Counted from the stretch's first letter, positions 15,602 to 24,715 are shown. The stretch is 26,534 nucleotides of DNA from Borrelia hermsii DAH (GCF_023035675.1 NZ_CP073144.1:1-26534); one strand, 5' to 3'. Translations and numbers: made by a program. Notes: generated from the letters alone by a model not told the origin.

Positions 15602-16674
15602 TTTAAAAATCACAAATCAAACCTTAATAAGTATTTTTATATTTGTAGTTTTCTATTTATTTGTTGTGGTCAGCAATCAGATGCAGGGAAGGATGGCGCA
15701 GCAGCAGCTACAGGAGGAAGAAGTTTAAGTGAAGTGCTAATGGATGTAGGTAGAAGTGCTGAGAATGCCTTTTATTCATTTTTAGAGTTAGTTTCAGATG
15801 CTTTAGGTTTTACTGTAACTAAGGATACAAAGAAGAGTGATGTAGGAGATCATTTTATTGCTTTAGGTAAAAAACTTGGAGAAGTATCAAAAGAGTTAGA
15901 AGAAGTAGCAAAAAAATCAGAAACAGATGTTGATCAAGATGGTTTATTAAACAAGGTAATTAAAGAAGCAGAGTTGATGCTGCCAAGACTACTTTAAGCA
16001 CATTAAAAGAGCATTTAGAGTCTTTAAAAGGGATAGGAGATGATGACAAGGTAGGTGAAGCAACAAGTAACCAAAATGGAGTAGCAGCAAGTACAGATGA
16101 ATTAAAAGGCGCCTTTAAAGCGTTGAAAGGAATAGTGGATACAGCTGGTAAAGAAGGCGTTGCAAAGCCAAAAGCAGGAGACACAGCAGTAAAAATAGGT
16201 AATGCAGATAATAAAGATGGAGCCAAAGTTTTAGCAGCAGCTGCTAATGCAGGAGCAGCAGTGGGAGATAAAGCCGCAGCAATAGTATCAGCAGTAAGTG
16301 GAGAAGAAATGCTAGCATCAATAGTTGCATCACAAGAAGGAGATGCTGATGCAGCCCTAGCAGCAGATGCAACTGCACAGACAAGTGCACTAAAGTTTGC
16401 AAGAGGGGGAGGTAATGCAGGTCAGTTAGCAAAGGAAGCAGCTAAAGCAGCAGCAGTGGCAGGAGGAATAGCATTACGTTCCTTAGTTAAAGGTGGTAAA
16501 TTAGCTGCTAATAATAATGATGATGACAAAGTAGTACAATCAGCAGGAGTAACCGCAGTAAATAAACTGTTAGTAGCAGTAGAAGGTATAATTAAGAAGA
16601 CAGTAAAGAATGTTCTTGAGAAAGCAAAAGGAGAAATAGATAAAGCAAGAGCTCCAAAAGCAACAGGTCAGTAA
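15602..16674 (+). pseudogene. vlp: Variable large protein (group B), cassette without start
   Basis: The frame leading to the lipid-type cysteine (FLFICCGQQSDAGKDG, Cys near 15665) can be followed upstream through a signal-like stretch to about 15602 with no start codon. Mature sequence SLSEVLMDVGRSAENAFYSF..LGFTVTKDTKKSDVGDHF is followed by a two-base insertion near 15970 (GCAGAGTTGATGCT for GCAGTTGATGCT), giving a stop at 15997. The rest, KEHLESLKGIGDD through GGIALRSLVKGGKLA to KATGQ, is open to 16674. The intact relative is at 17998. Silent donor. Confidence 0.82.
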
Positions 16675-16712
16675 TAAGATAGATAGTTAGATTAATTACT
16701 TAAAAGTAAGAG

Positions 16713-16751
16713 TAGAAGGCAATCTTAGAGATGCGTCTCAGATGCCTTCTA
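16713..16751 (+). terminator. Hairpin in the group B to group C linker (first copy)
   Basis: AGAAGGCA pairs with TGCCTTCT; TCT/AGA and AGA/TCT pairs extend the stem inside with small bulges. The hairpin lies 39 bases after the group B stop and about 30 before the group C cassette. It may terminate transcription; the T-rich tail is weak. Copy two is at 19128-19166 in an almost identical linker. Confidence 0.6.
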
Positions 16752-16781
16752 TATTGTTGTAATGAAAAATAAGAAGTTAAA

Positions 16782-17776
16782 TTGGCTGCTGGATCTAAAA
16801 ATCCTTTCTTAGATTCACTTATTAAAATAGGGCAAGGATTTCAAGATATATTTGGAATTTTTGGAAATGCAATAGGTGATGCATTAGGATTTAATGCAGT
16901 TAAATCTGGTGACAAGAAAAGTAAAGTAGGTGAACACTTTAAGAAAATAGGAGATGGACTTACAACTACTAAGGATAAGTTAAAAGAGCTATCAAAAAAA
17001 TATCTGAAGCAAAGAATGCTGATGGAAGCAGCATTGAAGCTGTTAAGAGTGCAATTAAAGGAGCGGGTGATGTTTTTGATAAATTAATTGGTGCTCTAAC
17101 TAAACTTGTTGATGTTGCTAAAGAAGCTGGTGATACTAATATTGGCGATGCTAATAATGCTGGTGCTGCAGTAGCTGCTGATGAAAATAGTGTAAAAGCT
17201 GTAATTGCTAATGTAAAGGAAATTATTGATGCAGCGGATAAATCTGGTGTAAAGATTGAATTGGGGAATGCTGGTAATCAGGTAACAGCTGGTGCTCAAA
17301 CCGATGCCCCTGCTGCCCTTGCTGCAAATAATAATGCTCAAGCTAATTCTGGTCCTAAGTTAGCTGAAGAAGTATCAAAAGCAGATCCATGGGCAATGAT
17401 TAATAAAATTAAAAATGCTAAGACTGGTATTAATCTTGCTGTTGGTGATAATAATGAAGTAGGAGCTCTAGCCACTAAAATAGCTGATGCTAATAGTACT
17501 GGAGCTAAAACAAATGCCGATTTAGCTGCTGCTGTTGCTCTTAAGGCAATGACTAAAGGTGGTAAATTTAGTCATGCTGCTAATGAAGATGGAGCAGTTA
17601 AAGCAGCAGCAGTAAGTGCTGTAAATAAGATATTAGGAGTACTGGACGTAATAATTAGAAAAACAGTAAGTAGCAATTTAAATAAGATAAGAGAAGCAGT
17701 AAAGGGAATACAATATTCTGAAACTACTACTGAAGCAATCAAAGCTAGTACTACTCAACCTACTGCTACTAAATAA
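16782..17776 (+). pseudogene. vlp: Variable large protein (group C), no signal peptide, frameshifted
   Basis: Homology starts at [20 protein letters not shown], the mature N-terminus; only a TTG (16782) stands at the beginning, and an ATG at 16762 reads a different frame. A run of seven A at 16994-17000 breaks the frame after [13 protein letters not shown] (eight A would continue [12 protein letters not shown]). The rest is open to 17776 in the new frame and includes [50 protein letters not shown], and the C-terminal helix VIIRKTVSSNLNKIREAVKG. The same frameshift occurs in the minus-strand group C copy. Confidence 0.82.
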
Positions 17777-17798
17777 ATTATCTAATTAAATAATCTAA

Positions 17799-17921
17799 AT
17801 AATAAAGTCATTGTAAGGGAATAAATAATTTAAGCAGTTATTATAGATAAGTTATTAAGTAAAAGGCAGGAGCCAGGAAAAATAAAGTTATTTAAGGGAA
17901 GCTCTTCTCTTTTTTTCTGTG
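17799..17921 (+). repeat. Duplicated post-cassette element
   Basis: AATAAAGTCATTGTAAGGGAA at 17799 and AATAAAGTTATTTAAGGGAA at 17881, the second followed by GCTCTTCTCTTTTTTTCTGTG. These are two versions of the element found after other cassettes, perhaps left when a cassette between them was lost. Confidence 0.5.
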
Positions 17922-17929
17922 AGGTAGGA

Positions 17930-18024
17930 GAACTATTTGCTAACAATAGTTTTGATGCTGAGGCTAATGCATAAGTTAAAAGGAGGCACGTAAAAAAATG
18001 AGAAAAAGAATAAGTGCAATAATT
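17930..18024 (+). repeat. Upstream homology block before the intact vlp
   Basis: A short hairpin AACTAT-(TTGCTAACA)-ATAGTT at 17931-17951 is followed by AAGTTAAAAGGAGGCACG (17973-17990), a spacer of seven A/T bases and ATGAGAAAAAGAATAAG, which here is in frame. The same arrangement recurs at 21740-21830. No convincing -35/-10 pair lies upstream. Confidence 0.65.
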
Positions 18025-19092
18025 AATAAGCTAAATATAAGTATAATGATGATGATAGTTGTTCTAATGATAGGATGTGGACAACAACCAGAAGCAGGTA
18101 AGACCGGAGCAGCAGGAGGAGAGAAACAAGGGGCTGGAAGTTTAAGTGAAGTACTAATGGAAGTGGGAAAAAGTGCTGAGAATGCTTTTTATTCATTTTT
18201 AGAGTTAGTTTCAGATACATTAGGCTTTACTGCTAAATCAACTACAAAGAAAGAGGATGTAGGGGGTTATTTTAACAGCCTGGGTGGTAAGCTTGGAGAA
18301 GCATCAAATGAGTTAGAACAAGTAGCAAAAAATTCAGAAGCAGGCATTGAAAAAAATGACGCATCAAAAAATCCAATTAGAAGTGCAGTTAATGCAGCTA
18401 AGAAGACATTGGAGGCATTAAAAGGATATTTAGACTCCTTAGGAACAGTAGGTGATTCTAATCCAGTAGGTTGGGCATCAAATAATGCCCAAGGAGCAGC
18501 AGTAGATGAAGCTGAGTTAAAGAAAGCATATAAAGCATTGAAAGGAATAATGGACACAGCAGAGGGAGCAGGTGTTGCAAGGCCAGAAGTTGGAAATATA
18601 GCAGTAAAGGTAGGTAATGGAACAGATAATAAGGATGGCGCTAAAATATTAGCTACAGATGGAGCTGCAGCAGTAGGAGATGCAGGTAAAGCGGCAGCAA
18701 TATTAACAACAGTAAGTGGTAAGGAAATGCTAGCATCAATAGTTAATTCAACAGAAGATAAAGCTGTGAAAATAACAGGTAATGTAACTGTAGAGACAAC
18801 TCCATTGGAATTTGCAGTAGGAGGCAATGGAGCTCATCTATCACAAAATGCCAATTCAAAAGCAGCAGCAGTAGCAGGAGGAATAGCATTACGTTCCTTA
18901 GTTAAAGGTGGTAAATTAGCTGCGAATAATAATGATGATGACAAAGCATCACAAGGAGTAGGGATCACAGCGGCAAATAAATTATTAGTAGCAGTGGAAG
19001 ATATAATTAAAAAGACAGTAAAGAATGTTCTTGAGAAAGCAAAAGGAGAAATAGATAAAGCAAGAGATCCAAAACCAGCAGGTCAGCAATAA
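17998..19092 (+). CDS. vlp: Variable large protein (group B), the only intact vlp
   Basis: A 364-residue Vlp lipoprotein. Signal peptide MRKRISAIINKLNI...VVLMIGC with lipobox MIGC (Cys 27), then a Gly-rich linker, SLSEVLMEVGKSAENAFYSF, LELVSDTLGF, VGGYFNSLGGKLGEASNELE, a variable middle, and conserved GGIALRSLVKGGKLAANNND followed by the helical tail VEDIIKKTVKNVLEKAKGEI. AAGGAGG lies 9-15 bases before ATG 17998, a long spacing that reflects extra A residues after GGCACG. The gene could encode a full surface antigen, yet I find no promoter, so it is probably still silent. It forms a unit with the group C cassette downstream, repeated from the pair at 15.6-17.8 kb. Confidence 0.9.
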   Translation: MRKRISAIINKLNISIMMMIVVLMIGCGQQPEAGKTGAAGGEKQGAGSLSEVLMEVGKSAENAFYSFLELVSDTLGFTAKSTTKKEDVGGYFNSLGGKLGEASNELEQVAKNSEAGIEKNDASKNPIRSAVNAAKKTLEALKGYLDSLGTVGDSNPVGWASNNAQGAAVDEAELKKAYKALKGIMDTAEGAGVARPEVGNIAVKVGNGTDNKDGAKILATDGAAAVGDAGKAAAILTTVSGKEMLASIVNSTEDKAVKITGNVTVETTPLEFAVGGNGAHLSQNANSKAAAVAGGIALRSLVKGGKLAANNNDDDKASQGVGITAANKLLVAVEDIIKKTVKNVLEKAKGEIDKARDPKPAGQQ

Positions 19093-19127
19093 GATAGATA
19101 GTTAGATTAATTACTTAAAAGTAAGAT

Positions 19128-19166
19128 TAGAAGGCAATCTTAGAGATGCGTCTCAGATGCCTTCTA
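19128..19166 (+). terminator. Hairpin in the group B to group C linker (second copy)
   Basis: Same stem as at 16713-16751 (AGAAGGCA with TGCCTTCT). The linkers 16675-16785 and 19093-19200 differ at only about two positions by eye, while the adjoining genes are much more divergent. Confidence 0.6.
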
Positions 19167-19196
19167 TATTGTTGTAATGAAAAATGAGAAGTTAAA

Positions 19197-20204
19197 TTGG
19201 CTGCTGAATCTAAAAATTCTTTCTTTGATTCATTAGTGAAGATAGGCCAAGGATTTCAAGATATATTTGGAATTTTTGGAAATGCAATAGGTGATGCATT
19301 AAGACTTAGTGCTGTTAAATTTGGTGGCCAGAAAAGTAAGGGAGGAGAACACTTTGAGAAGATGAAAAAAGGATTGGAAGGTACTAAGGATAAGTTAAAT
19401 GAGCTATCAGGTGAAATATCTGAAGCAAAGAATGCTAATGGAAGTAGCATTGAAGTTGTTAAGGGCGCAATTAAAGGAGCGGGTGATGTTTTTGATAAAT
19501 TAATTGATGCCTTAACTAAACTTGCTGGTGTTGCTAAAGAAGCTGGTAGTATTGACATTAGTGATACTGATAATGCTGCTGCTGCGGTAGCTGCTGACAA
19601 AGCTAGCGTTGAGACTATTATTGCAGGAGTTAAAGCTATAATTGAAACTGCCAAAGAGTCAAGAGTAGAGATTGAAGATGGAAAAGAGGGTAGTCCGGTT
19701 GAAGCTAATGCTGGTGGTGAAGCAGTTGCAAAATCTAGTGCTGCTGCGTCTGATAATGTTGGTCCTAAACTAGTTGATGAAGTGGCTAAAGCCGATCCAT
19801 GGGCAATGATTGATAAGATTAATAGTGCCAAGGCCGCTGTTGGTGTTCAACTTGATGCTAATACCAATTATGGTGCTGGAGAATTGGCAACTGGTACTCC
19901 TAATCAAGCTAATGGTTCTAAAGCAGCTGCTAATGCGGACTTAGCAGCAGCTGTTGCTCTTAAGGCAATTACTAAAGGTGGGAAATTTACTAATGCTGCA
20001 AATGAAGCTGGTGCAGTTAAGGCAGCAGCAGCAAGTGCTGTAAATAAGGTATTAGGAATACTGGACGCAATAATTAGAAAAGCAGTAAATCTAGAACTTG
20101 GTAAAATTAAAGAAGCAGTAAAGGGAATAAAATACTCTGAGTCTACTGGTGAAGCTACTGAATCTGATACTGCTCAACCAATTACTAATAAATCGTCAAA
20201 CTAA
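19197..20204 (+). CDS. vlp: Variable large protein (group C), open mature domain without signal peptide
   Basis: A complete 335-codon mature Vlp domain: [114 protein letters not shown] and the tail [20 protein letters not shown]. The codon at 19197 is TTG, with no ribosome binding site; ATG 19178 is in another frame and stops within 20 codons. Signal peptide and lipobox are absent, so it cannot be an exported lipoprotein as it stands. It would become one if joined to an expressed 5' end at KLAAES. It keeps TCAGGTGAA where the other two group C copies have a broken A run. Confidence 0.83.
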   Translation: MAAESKNSFFDSLVKIGQGFQDIFGIFGNAIGDALRLSAVKFGGQKSKGGEHFEKMKKGLEGTKDKLNELSGEISEAKNANGSSIEVVKGAIKGAGDVFDKLIDALTKLAGVAKEAGSIDISDTDNAAAAVAADKASVETIIAGVKAIIETAKESRVEIEDGKEGSPVEANAGGEAVAKSSAAASDNVGPKLVDEVAKADPWAMIDKINSAKAAVGVQLDANTNYGAGELATGTPNQANGSKAAANADLAAAVALKAITKGGKFTNAANEAGAVKAAAASAVNKVLGILDAIIRKAVNLELGKIKEAVKGIKYSESTGEATESDTAQPITNKSSN

Positions 20205-20207
20205 AAA

Positions 20208-20345
20208 TATAAAGTCATTGTAAGGGAAAAGCTTTTCTTGTTTTTAATGCAGGAATGTAGTTTCTCTGATTAAGTAAGCTGTAAGAGCAGGGAAAAATAA
20301 AGTCAAAAAGGAATAGGAAGCTAGGAGTGTAATGCTCTTAGCTTC
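20208..20345 (+). terminator. Post-cassette element and vsp-like terminator
   Basis: AATATAAAGTCATTGTAAGGG follows the group C stop, then at 20317-20345 GAAGCTAGGAG pairs with CTCTTAGCTTC (one G-T pair). This second stem is nearly the one that follows vsp at 14284, suggesting that a vsp once stood here or that terminators are exchanged between cassettes. Confidence 0.55.
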
Positions 20346-20598
20346 TGATGTTATTTAGGGAATGTTTATTTGTATATAAAATTGTTTATATGAGTAAAGA
20401 TTGAATATAAATAATTGCAAGTATGATATTAAGAGTATGTTTTTATTGTAATCAAATAATTAATACTTTAAAAGTAAGCTAACTTTTGTAAGTAAAACAG
20501 AAGCATAAAAAACAGGATAATAATGGGTTATATCATATGTCAATGCCAAAAAGTTATTGTGGGTTCATATTTTTTATGATATAGGAAGGTATGAAATA
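20346..20598. other. AT-rich spacer without recognised gene
   Basis: About 250 bases with no open frame of interest. TATGATATAGGAAGG just before the next cassette looks like a -10 running into a ribosome binding site, but I could not find a properly spaced -35, so no promoter is claimed. Confidence 0.4.
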
Positions 20599-21671
20599 AT
20601 GAAAATGAGAGAAAGAATAAGTGCAATAATAATGACTTTATTTATGGTATGAGTAAGCTGTAATAGCGGTGGGGTTGCGGAAGATCCTAAACTTGTGTAT
20701 TTAACATCTATAGCTAATTTAGGGAAAGGATTTTTAGATGTTTTTGTGGCTTTTGGAGAGATATGGTTGCTGGTGCGTTTGGTATTAAGGCAGATACTAA
20801 GAAAAGTGATATAGGGAAGTATTTCACTGATATTGAAAAAACTATGACATCAGTTAAAAAGAAGTTGCAAGATGAAGTTGTTAAGAATGGTAATTACGCA
20901 AAAGTTAAAACGGTCGTTGCCAAGTTTATTGAAGAAGTATTAGATAAGATTGCAGCAGGAGCAAAGGAAGCAGCCAAAGGTGCAACAGGTAGTGATGCTA
21001 TTGGAAATGCTGTGCACAATCAAGATGCTGTAGCAGCAGATGCTACAAGCGTAAATGCACTTGTTAAAGGAATTGGCGAAATAGTAGAAGTGGTTCTAAA
21101 AGATGGTGAAGGAGATGCAGGGGCTACTAAGACCGGAGATACAGAGAAAAAATCAATCGGTAAACTTTTTGCAAAGAAAGATGATGATAGAGCTCAAGAG
21201 GCTGAAGCATCAGCAGCAAATGCATCAATTGGGGCTGTAAGTGGTGCTGACATATTGAAAGCTATTGCTAAGTCTGGAGAGATTGCTGATAATAACAAAA
21301 ATATTGAAGAAGCAAAAGACGCTGCAAGTATTGCTGCTGCTAAGCAAACTGATGATAAAAAAGAAATTAAAGATGAAGCAGCAAAGAAAGATGCAGTTAT
21401 AGCAGCTGGCATTGCACTGCGAGCAATGGCTAAGGGTGGTAAATTTACTGCTAAGCAAAATGAAGAGAAATCTGCTAATGCAGTAAATGGAGCAGCAGCA
21501 AGTGCGGTAGGTAAGACTTTAAGTACACTTATAATAGCAATAAGGAATACAGTTGATAGTGGTTTAAAAACAATAAATGAGGCTCTTGCTACAGTTAAAC
21601 AAGAAGATAAATCTGTAGAAGCAACTAATACTGCAGAAGCAACAACTAGTGGTCAGCAAGCGAAAAACTAG
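20599..21671 (+). pseudogene. vlp: Variable large protein (group A), nonsense and frameshift
   Basis: AGGAAGG precedes ATG 20599. The signal peptide MKMRERISAIIMTLFMV is cut by TGA where related copies have TTA (GTATGAGTAAGC). After the stop the lipobox VSC and [20 protein letters not shown] are still in frame, then a GA insertion near 20758 (GGAGAGATATGG) shifts it. From 20763 the frame is open to 21671: [69 protein letters not shown] and QQAKN at the end. Three lesions at most separate this from a working gene. Confidence 0.85.
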
Positions 21672-21688
21672 TTAAGGGTAAATATAAA

Positions 21689-21735
21689 GGATAAAGTTGT
21701 TGTAAGGGAAACGTTTCTCTTGTTTTCTGTGAGGT
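21689..21735 (+). repeat. Post-cassette element after group A vlp
   Basis: AAGTTGTTGTAAGGGAAACG with TTTCTC and a short T-run, then TTTTCTGTGAGGTAGGAG, which is also found before the vlp at 17998. GGGAAAC/GTTTCTC form a short stem. Confidence 0.45.
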
Positions 21736-21739
21736 AGGA

Positions 21740-21830
21740 GAACTATTTGCTAGCGATAGTTCTGTTGCTGGAACTAATGCCTAAGTTAAAAGGGGGCACG
21801 GAAATGAAAAAAATTAAGTGCAATAATATG
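21740..21830 (+). repeat. Upstream homology block before group D vlp
   Basis: GAACTAT-(TTGCTAGCG)-ATAGTTC at 21740-21762 is a perfect 7-bp hairpin. AAGTTAAAAGGGGGCACG (21783-21800) and ATGAAAAAAATTAAG follow. Compared with the copy before 17998 the block differs at few positions upstream but has indels after the ATG. Confidence 0.6.
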
Positions 21831-22801
21831 ACTTTATATTTGGTATTAGTAAGCTGTAATAAGGATCTTCAGAGTAGATTTTAAAGTTAGTAATAGACTT
21901 AGGTAATGATTTTTTAAATGTGTTCACATCATTTGGAGATATAGTTGCCAAGGCATTAGGATTTAGTACAGAGACAAAAAAGTCTGATGTTGGAGCTTAT
22001 TTTAAAACAATCCAAGATACTATACAAGGCACTAAGGACAAGCTTAATAAAATTGTTACTGACATGAAGAGAGAAGGAAATCCTAATGCAACTGCAACTG
22101 AGACTGCGGTAAAAACACTAATTGATAATACTATTGACAAGATTAGAAGGTGCTAAGATTGCAAGTGATGCTATTGGAGATGCTAGTGACCCAATTGGTA
22201 ATGTTGCTGCTGCTAATGCTGGTGGTGCTGCTGGGATTGGTGTTGATAGTCTAGTAAAAGGGATTAGGAGTATAGTAAATGTGGTACTTGGAGATAAAGG
22301 AAATGCTGATGCTGGTACCGAAAAAAAAGCTTGATGCTCTTGGAGCAAGGACTGCTAATGCTGGCGATGGTGAGGCAGGTAAGCTATTTGGTAATGCTGC
22401 TATGAATGCTGAGCCTAAGAAATCAGCAGCTGATTCCTCTAAAGCAGTAGGAGCAGTAACTGGTGCTGACATATTACAAGCTATGATTAAAGATAATGGT
22501 GATGCTGCTAAGTTAGCTAAAGAAACAACTGGGAATGCTAATGCTATACCTAAGGATGGAACTATTGCAGGAGCTATAGCGCTAAGAGCAATGGCTAAAG
22601 GTGGTAAATTTGCTAATGGAAATAATGCTAATGATGTTGCTGCTGCAGTTAAAGGTGTAGCAGTAAGTGCCAGTTACTAAAGCATAAATACATTAACTGT
22701 TGCAATAAGAAAAACAGTTAAAGAAGCTATGAAAATTAATGCGAATGATACTTCCTATAAGTCCTGAACAGAGCATCCCTAAAGCTACTATTGATAACTA
22801 G
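21804..22801 (+). pseudogene. vlp: Variable large protein (group D), multiply frameshifted
   Basis: From ATG 21804 a signal peptide MKKIKCNNMTLYLVLVSC keeps its lipobox although small indels have scrambled its first residues. Frame is lost soon after Cys. Homology then continues in segments: [20 protein letters not shown] and [17 protein letters not shown] to 22156; [19 protein letters not shown] to 22334; [19 protein letters not shown] and [11 protein letters not shown] to 22680; LTVAIRKTVKEAMKINAND; and a last piece ending ATIDN at 22801. At least five indels of one or two bases separate these. The minus-strand fragment at 7963 is the closest relative. Confidence 0.82.
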
Positions 22802-22811
22802 TAAAGGTAAA

Positions 22812-22900
22812 TACTAAAAATATAAAGCCATTTAAGGAAAATGATTTGCTAACGATAGTTCTGATGTTTAAGGTAATGCATAAATTAAAAGGGGCACATA
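22812..22900 (+). repeat. Post-cassette and upstream blocks joined
   Basis: AATATAAAGCCATTTAAGGAAA runs straight into ATTTGCTAACGATAGTTC, the right half of the hairpin seen at 17.9 and 21.7 kb (left half lost), then AAATTAAAAGGGGCACATA and the ATG at 22901. It looks like a deletion between the two element types. Confidence 0.45.
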
Positions 22901-23560
22901 ATGGGAAAAAGAATAAGCGCAATAATAATGACTTTATTTTTGGCATTAGTAAGCTATAATATTAGGCAGGCAGAGGATCCTAAAACCGTTTTTTTAACCT
23001 CAATAGCTAATTTAGAGAAAGAGTTTTATCAATTTATTATTTCTTTTGTAGAAATGGTTGCAGATGCGTTTGGGGTATTAAGGTAGATATTGAGAAAAGC
23101 GATATAGGAAAGTATTTCATTGATATTAAGAAAATGATGACATCAGTTAAAGAGAAGTTAACTTTTGAAGTTATTAAGAATGGTAATTACGCAAAAGTTA
23201 AAACAGTTGTTGACAAATTTATTAAAGAAGTCTTAGACGAAATTGCGTCAGAAGCTAAAGAAGGAGTAAAAGGGGCTGGAGGTTATGTTGTTATTGAAAA
23301 TGCTGTTAAAGACCAGAACTCTCAACCCGAAGATGCCTAAAGCGTAAACGGTACTTGTTAAAGGAATCAAAGAAATAAAGCTGGGATAGTTCTCAAGCAA
23401 GGTGAAGGAAATTCAGAAGTTACTAAGACCTCAGAGAATGTGCAAAAATAAATTCTCAAGTTGTTTAGTGCTGCGGAAGCTAATGGTGCTGATATTTTTT
23501 TCAAGTTATTGTTAAATCTGGTAATTTTGCTAATAACAATACTGTGCTTGAGACAGCAAT
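22901..23560 (+). pseudogene. vlp: Variable large protein (group A), truncated and lipobox-less
   Basis: AAAGGGGCACATA precedes ATG 22901. The signal peptide MGKRISAIIMTLFLALVSYN has Tyr (TAT) where the lipobox Cys (TGT) should be, so it could not be lipidated. QAEDPKTVFLTSIANLEK follows; an indel in GGGG near 23077 ends the frame. [40 protein letters not shown] and VVIENAVKDQNSQPEDA continue to a TAA at 23338, then scattered Vlp-like codons (GADIFFQVIVKSGNF) to about 23560, where the sequence changes into the right-arm gene. The C-terminal third of the Vlp is missing. Confidence 0.78.
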
Positions 23561-24239
23561 CATTGAGTGCAAAAGTGAATACGATATTGAAGATATCTTA
23601 TAGCATTTCCTAAAGGAATTTAGCAATGGGTATAAATACAAAGTATGGATGATGATGAGGTATAGAGATGGGATAATTGGCGATTATGAGCTCATATGGG
23701 AGGGAAGATTTAGAGAGATTGGCACACCAAATAAGTATAAGTTCAATTGTGCTTCTAAAGAGGCTTATGGCGAGAATATATGAGTTAGAAAAAAGGCTTC
23801 CGATTTAAAGCAAGAGAGATAACAAATCAATTGAAGCCTGAATAGGCAGAAAGAATAGAAAGAGATAGGGAAGAAAAACGTAGGCTTGAGATAAAGGGAA
23901 AGGAAGAATATTCGAAAAAGCTATTTGAACGTGATGCTATAGAGAGAGAAGAGTGTTTAAGAAGAGCTAAGGAAGAACAGGCTTATCTAAAGATCGTGCT
24001 AGGGAAAGCATGATTGCTACCCCGGAGAAAAGTAGGGGTAGGTAATATTGCAATGAGTGTATAGAATAATAGCACAGATGAATAATTCAATACCCGACAG
24101 TTTGTATAAGCCACAGCTGGCTAATATTGGACTTAAGAGAAATTTTGAAGGGTTCAATACTATCTATATCTAATTTAGGAATTATACTTCCAAATCAAGA
24201 GCAAGATAAATTTTTAAGGGAAAAGGAGACATGAGATGA
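23561..24239 (+). pseudogene. Right-arm copy of the coiled-coil gene, decayed
   Basis: Homologous to the minus-strand gene at 1883-2805 but heavily mutated. The join with vlp sequence lies near VLETAIIECKSEYDIEDIL, which ends in TAG. YKYKVWMMMRYRDGIIGDYE and LIWEGRFREIGTPNKYKFNC follow, then stops and indels through the charged coiled-coil region (EKRRLEIKGKEEYSKKLFER-type codons near 23870-23940). It ends GDMR and TGA at 24237-24239, overlapping the next start as on the left arm. The N-terminal 85 or so codons present on the left are missing, replaced by the vlp array. Confidence 0.7.
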
Positions 24240-24621
24240 GGTTTAGTTTGAAATATTTAGCAAGAAGGCTATATATAAAGCACCATAGGTTTTGGAATAT
24301 CTATATGAGCGATGGAGTGCAGTCTAAGAGAGCAGACAAGACAGTAATTAATTTCCCAGTACTTAATACTGAGGACATTGATTATGAGGATGTATATGCA
24401 TGCGTTAAAGAGTGGCTAGCAAAGAAATATACAGATGGCCTTGGCATTACAATTAAGCAAGTAGACAATGATGATTATTGTGAAACAAAGCGCGGTTCTT
24501 TGTTGTTGTAAGGGGTCTGGGGGATATTGGTTCCTTAGAGGCAGAAGAAGAAGTTTATGAAGAAAAATTACGAGGTAAGCAAATTAAGACTGCTAAAAGG
24601 ACTAAGCCAACAAGTCCTTAG
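24236..24621 (+). pseudogene. Right-arm copy of the 137-residue gene, C-terminus frameshifted
   Basis: MRFSLKYLARRLYIKHHRFW to YCETKRGSLLL (91 codons, stop at 24511) is clearly the relative of the left-arm protein at 1473-1886. The expected C-terminal part survives in another frame (EAEEEVYEEKLRGKQIKTAK to TKPTSP, stop at 24621). The start overlaps the upstream stop (ATGA). Between 24622 and 24715 there is only an 8-bp inverted repeat, TGTGAATT (24644) and AATTCACA (24685), possibly a terminator between convergent genes. Confidence 0.7.
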
Positions 24622-24715
24622 GTTTATATACCATTCTGACTTGTGTGAATTGCTGATCATGTAGTCAAAGACCATAGAATTAGTAATTCACATTTACTTA
24701 TCCAAAACCGAATAA

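Noticed and set aside
15540..15728. Open frame starting MFSFCFTYPL
   Set aside because: It starts inside the post-cassette hairpin and runs in a different frame from the group B vlp signal region; no ribosome binding site.
20520..20598. Expression-site promoter before the vlp at 20599
   Set aside because: A -10-like TATGAT is present but no -35 at proper spacing, and the cassette has a nonsense codon in its signal peptide.
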